Positions 59,746 to 64,000 of a DNA stretch of 64,000 nt are shown here, piece after piece. The stretch is taken from assembly GCF_958979055.1 (NCBI RefSeq), contig NC_084896.1, positions 3,968,001 through 4,032,000 on the forward strand, written 5' to 3'. How positions within the stretch are numbered: the stretch's first letter is position 1; the number at the start of each line of letters is the position of its first letter. The DNA is from Alnus glutinosa. Lineage: Eukaryota; Streptophyta; Magnoliopsida; Fagales; Betulaceae. Both the position numbers and the translations under genes were made by a program. A model generated the notes under the pieces. The model made no database searches. It worked only from the letters and a program-made list of their open reading frames with translations, and was not told the origin of the DNA.

Positions 59746-61540
59746 ATGGATCCCCGCTATTGGTGCTCCTCCACTTTCAACACTGTCACCCTTCTTCTTC
59801 TTCTACTTCTCACCAATAGAGGTAAAACAATATAAAAAGTTACTATTTTTCTTGGTTTTCCTTGATGGGTTTTCTCTTCTCTCATCTGGGTCTGTCTCAC
59901 ATTCTCATCTTACTTCACCTTTTTCACAGTTTTACACCCACAAAACTTACTGTGTGTGTTTGCATGCATGTGTCGCAGGTGTTTCAGGTGCCACATTCAC
60001 ATTTGTGAACAGATGTGACTACACTGTGTGGCCTGGCATTCTCGCCAATGCAGGCAGCCCTAGGCTCGACACCACCGGATTCGAGCTCCCCAAGGAAACC
60101 TCACGTTCCTTCCAAGCCCCCACGGGCTGGTCGGGTCGGTTCTGGGGCCGTACCGGGTGCAATTTCGACGGATCTGGGTCCGGGTCGTGCCTGACCGGCG
60201 ACTGCGGGTCCAGTCAAGTCGAGTGCAACGGGCTCGGAGCCGCCCCACCTGCGACCCTCGCGGAGTTCACACTCGGGTCGGGCGGTCAGGACTTCTACGA
60301 CGTGAGCCTGGTGGACGGGTACAACCTTCCCATGATCGTGGAAGGCTCGGGCGGGGCGGGTCTCTGCGCCCCGACCGGGTGCATCTCGGACCTGAACCAA
60401 CAGTGCCCCCCGGAGCTGAAGGTCGGCGACGGAGACGCGTGCAAGAGCGCCTGCGAGGCGTTCGGTAGCCCGGAGTACTGTTGCAGCGGCGCGTACGGCT
60501 CTCCCGCCACGTGCAGGCCGTCGGTGTACTCCGAGATGTTCAAGGCCGCGTGTCCCAAGTCTTATAGCTACGCGTACGATGATGCTACGAGTACGTTCAC
60601 GTGTACTGCTGCTGATTATACGGTGACGTTTTGCCCTTCCTCTCCAAGGTAAATACACATTTTGTTTGTAATTTTTTTTTTTGGTTTTAGTTAATTTTTT
60701 ATATCCAAATTTCTGTTTTTAGTAAGAAAATGGTGAAAGCAGATGTGTGTTCTTTTAATGCCCAAGATTTTATTCCTTTTTCTTTTCTTTGATCAGCTTT
60801 AGCTTTCTCCATGTGGGTTTGGTGGGATAGCGCCAATGCCATAATGCCAAAGATCACCCTTTTAAAGATGTTCTTTAATCTTTATGATCTGTTAAGATCT
60901 TATTCGTCAGGATTTTCTACAATTATTTATTTGAATTGAGAAAATTTAGTTAAATAATTGTGAAAGACTATTTAAAAGGTCCACTTAACTGAAGAAGTAA
61001 GTAGTTGGATAATTGAATTTTTATTTGGTCTAAGTAAATTTCATAAGTGATTTTTTAAGATTATCTTATCAAATTTGGACAAATAATTTGAAGAGATATA
61101 ATCTGATCTTCTGGGTTCAATTGTTGGGTGATCTTCTGGGCTCCAATATGTTAAGATAAGGAGGAATTTAGTGGAGGTTGTCGGCTTGCTTTCAATATGA
61201 GCCTGACCCATTTAATTCTTTTGCTGCAAGAGTAATTATTGTTTCACCTAATCTTCTGGCGTGCAGTCAGAAATCTTCAAGAGATCCAACACCAATGACA
61301 TCAACAGCAGCATCGCAGGGGACCGGGTCAGAATACTCCGTTCCCGGCTCAGGTTATTCGGTTCCTGGGTCAGGGTCCGGGTCAGGGTCAGGATCCGGAG
61401 AAGCCATGTTAGCAGATGGGTCATGGTTAGCTGGTCTGGCCATGGGAGACTCATCGAGAACACTCTCTCCTTCTGCTCTACAGTCTGCATTGATATCCTG
61501 GGCTACTTTGTCTCTCACCCTCTCAATGCTTTACTTGTAG
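59746..61540 (+). CDS. Thaumatin-like protein with GPI-anchor-type C-terminal tail, three exons
   Basis: Exons 59746-59821, 59979-60648 and 61267-61540 encode 339 residues. A signal peptide (MDPRYWCSSTFNTVTLLLLLLL...) ends near residue 29 and the mature part opens ATFTFVNRCDYTVWPG. The thaumatin domain carries all 16 cysteines, with AEFTL and FYDVSLVDGYNLPM motifs. After the closing FCPSS the third exon adds a Ser/Gly/Pro linker with two YSVPGSG units and an SG run, then a hydrophobic end (ALISWATLSLTLSMLYL) typical of GPI anchoring. The protein is therefore probably tethered to the outer face of the plasma membrane, unlike the paralogue at 39844. Splice phases agree. If intron 2 is retained, translation stops at 60650-60652, giving a shorter secreted form. 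Exon 2 could also begin at 59988, dropping three residues. Confidence 0.92.
60909..61106. mobile_element. Palindromic MITE family copy 4, inside intron 2 of the second thaumatin-like gene
   Basis: AGGATTTTCTACAATTATTT, AGTAGTTGGATAATTGAATTTTTATTTGG and CAAATTTGGACAAATAATTTG follow the order of copies 1-3. It lies fully between donor 60649 and acceptor 61266. Confidence 0.7.
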
Positions 61541-62615
61541 AACAGACACTCCTGCAATTTTGTTGTACGGATCGTTAGCCATTCGAGCAGGATATCTCGA
61601 TCTTTCTTGAACTCATTTCGTGGCTTTTGCGAGTGTGACTGCATCCCGGATTTGCAGCATTAGTGGGTACAGCCGTACCGGGGCTTTTGCCTTTTTCCCG
61701 GAAAAGCTGACAGATTCCTCCAGATTGTAAACCATCCAGTCCCAGGGTTCCCCCAAACAATATTCAGTGTTATTATAAACATTTAAAAGTGTTTGTTTTG
61801 CTATTTATTTAAGGAAATATTAGGTGCCCTTTCCCTTCAAATTCAAGCTTTTTAAGGTTCTGTTCTGCCATTGTGGTGTTAAAAGCAACAAATCAGAACT
61901 TAATTAAGAGCAAATTTTCTGTCTTTGGGCTGAATTCTGTACTTGTTTTCTTTATTTTTGGGGTTATGGGTTTTGTTGTAAAGAGAGGTTTGTTCTATTG
62001 AAAGACTGTGTAATGTGAATACTTTGGTAGAATGGTTGGCTTTTTCTCTTGCGGAGGGATCACTTTGGGGCCTTGCTGGTGTTGCAAGCTTTTGCTTGTT
62101 GGCTTTTGGTCTTTGTGTGTTGTTGAAGAAGGAATTTCTTGAAGACTAATGCTTGGTGTTATCATTTCATTGGGTGGGATGGCAAATGGTGTTGAAATTG
62201 TAGGTCGAATATATTAAAGGAGATGCCTTTAATCATTTGTTGAGTTGGGAAGCAATGTGGATCAGTGGATGACAATCTCGGCTCTGCCTCTTAATGCTTT
62301 TAAGAGGTGATTTTTTGTTTTTTGCGACATAAAAGTTAAAGCAGTTTTGAACTGTTTGTTAATATTTTTATTTTAAAAAGAAAAAACAACCGGAGCAGAA
62401 AGGGATTAGAGCACAAATCATAGATCAAATGATAATTAGGGTTGCAGTTGCACAATAGCATAGCAATCATATAAGTTCAAAGAATAACAAGTTTATGATT
62501 TCGCTGTCTTGTGGGTCCTTCCCCACCAGCCATCTTGATCATTACCAACATGAAATGAGTAGAAAATACCTTTAAGGAATAAAGTTTACTCAATAATTGT
62601 TCCTTGGACAGCATA
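61541..62615. other. 3' untranslated and flanking region of the second thaumatin-like gene
   Basis: T/G-rich sequence from 61541 to about 62200 looks like 3' UTR and flank. No other gene is seen. Confidence 0.45.
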
Positions 62616-63292
62616 TGTTGAGAATTATTTTATGAAAATCTAAGTTTATCTCTAATTTGAATATATGGAAATTTAAGTTGAATATTTAAATTTTTCTCTA
62701 TTTTTTTTTATTACTCTTTGTCCCACATTGAAAAGCAATGAGTATTTTTTGTGCTTTATAAGCATTTATCAAGCTCTTATACTAAATAAGATTTTGAGTA
62801 TACATGTACTAGTTGTCCTAGTTGCGTCACCCAGTGCTAAGCACTAGTCGTCGCACGCATGCGTGTCGCTTTAACGTTTTAGACGCACTTAACATCGTCG
62901 CACACGAGATTATTAATTACGTCTGTGTTTTCAACAGTTAGAAACTGTTGTAAACTGATTCTGAGTTTTTTAGATAAAAACTATATTTTTCCAACAGATT
63001 TCATACTTCTTTCTTCTTCTCTTCTTTTGCATCTTCTCTGTTGTTACAGAATTTCTGAATTCAAAGTAGTGTTCAGAATTTGCGATCTACACACTATATT
63101 CGAGCAGTATTGTATCCTGATGACAAAATTGTTGAATTCCCTTTTGCAAAACTTATTGTTTAAGTGGGAGGCCATATTTGTCTAAGAGACAGATTTACAT
63201 TCGCCTTACTGTCCAGTGTTCTTTCTATACAGTTTTTATTTTTCTTCTTTTTTCAACGTTCTGTAGTTCCAAGTCTTTATATTTTTCCAACA
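62616..63292 (+). mobile_element. Candidate solo LTR (TGTTG...CAACA), 677 bp
   Basis: Begins TGTTGAGAATTATTTT and ends TTTTTCCAACA. It contains the LTR-like string GTCCCACATTGAAAAGC near 62720 followed by GTGCTTTATAAGC. Flanking 5-mers GCATA and ATATA match at only three of five, so the ends are provisional. No internal retrotransposon genes adjoin it. Confidence 0.5.
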
Positions 63293-64000
63293 ATATATAG
63301 GCCAAGATGGAGTTCACAGGAAAGCCAATTACTGTTTGTGTGTAAACAAATGTAGAAGGTATACTAGATGCCGTAAAACCTTTCGGATGCAGATCGGAAT
63401 TCCTACAATTGGCGATTTTTGGCAATTGGACAGGCAATTATGAGAGTGCTTTAGGCTATCACAATTGCATATCCCTGCAATTGAGGCAAGGAAATTGTAG
63501 GGATTCTCGATCGACCAGGATATCTTGAAAAGGTATTAAAGCTTGAGTTGCAGAAGATGTGAGATATAAGCTGCATATTGAAAGGCCAAGTAGCTAATAT
63601 GCTCCACTTATAGTGGGTTGTTGGTTTAACACATTGAAAGGTCGCCATTCTACTTGTCACTTTTTGTATGAATATTTTGAGAAAATAAGTGGTTAACTTT
63701 AGTAGAAATAAGAGCTAACTTATTATTATTTTTTTTTTAAAAAAAAAAAAACCAAAAAAAATAGGGGTGGCGGCCATCCTAAATGAAGCAAGGCTTTACA
63801 TATGTTTGAGGTCCTCAAAATAAGCAAGTGTTTTCTTAAATAAGGATCTCATAAAAAAATAATTTTCACTTTTACGTTACATCAAAACACATTTTCAAAC
63901 AAAAACACGTTAACCAACATAATTTTTTTGAACCAATCTCTATTGTGAACACATTATTAGTGCACGTATTGTGTATACAATAGATTTCCTATGACACTTT
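63293..64000. other. Intergenic to window end
   Basis: A GGGGTGGCGGCCATCC string near 63764 follows an A-run and resembles the centres of the long-TIR elements at 8735 and 45690, so the window may end inside another such element. Confidence 0.35.

Noticed and set aside
60101-60658. Antisense 185-residue frame over the second thaumatin-like gene
   Set aside because: The sense strand has the complete thaumatin domain; the antisense frame is Arg/Ala-rich and is explained by high third-position GC.
1-64000. A new multi-gene biological system
   Set aside because: The host genes are well-known plant families with no operon-like or functional linkage, and the remaining structure is explained by transposons and simple repeats.

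Overview
The window looks like nuclear DNA of a flowering plant, a eudicot and probably a woody one. The base composition is AT-rich, introns are short with plant splice signals, and five host genes are separated by long stretches of retrotransposons, small inverted-repeat elements (MITEs) and A/T runs. I cannot name the species from the sequence alone.

Host genes, left to right. (1) A glycine-rich cold-shock-domain protein with two CCHC zinc knuckles, plus strand, 1142-1759, with an uninterrupted reading frame. (2) An auxin influx carrier of the AUX1/LAX family, minus strand, eight coding exons between 20592 and 17012; it most resembles LAX2. (3) A Myb/SANT-like DNA-binding protein of the transposase-derived type, plus strand, 29775-30835, three coding exons. 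(4) A secreted thaumatin-like protein, plus strand, 39844-40876, three exons. (5) A second thaumatin-like protein with a C-terminal GPI-anchor-type tail, plus strand, 59746-61540, three exons. From memory, Arabidopsis has the same neighbourhood in duplicate: GRP2B next to LAX2 on chromosome 2, and GRP2 next to two thaumatin-like genes on chromosome 4. This window therefore looks like one ancestral block, stretched by transposon insertions.

Mobile DNA by region. 3.2-3.4 kb holds the N-terminal fragment of a LINE ORF1. 7.3-8.2 kb is a hAT-like element that seems to carry the leader of a gene. 11.8-14.55 kb is a nested set: a prolyl-4-hydroxylase-like exon fragment lies just upstream of a 5'-truncated LINE flanked by perfect 18-bp target duplications, and that LINE is itself split by a 1,577-bp TG...CA LTR-like insertion. 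15.5 kb and 62.6 kb hold candidate solo LTRs. 23.6-25.0 kb is a 697-bp-period tandem duplication. 33.7-38.5 kb is a large 5'-truncated LINE on the minus strand, with the end of ORF1 and a broken ORF2. 47.1-48.8 kb is a short copia-like element nested in another LTR. A four-copy palindromic MITE family occupies 52-61 kb, one copy inside an intron of the second thaumatin-like gene.

How the genes relate. The carrier moves auxin across the plasma membrane; the thaumatin-like proteins act in the apoplast or at the cell surface; the cold-shock protein is an RNA chaperone; the Myb/SANT-like protein is nuclear. They are independent loci and not a pathway. I found no CRISPR array, no convincing tRNA or rRNA gene, and no sign of a new multi-gene system. 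The most unusual points are two GC-AG introns in the carrier gene and the nested insertion at 11.8-14.55 kb.
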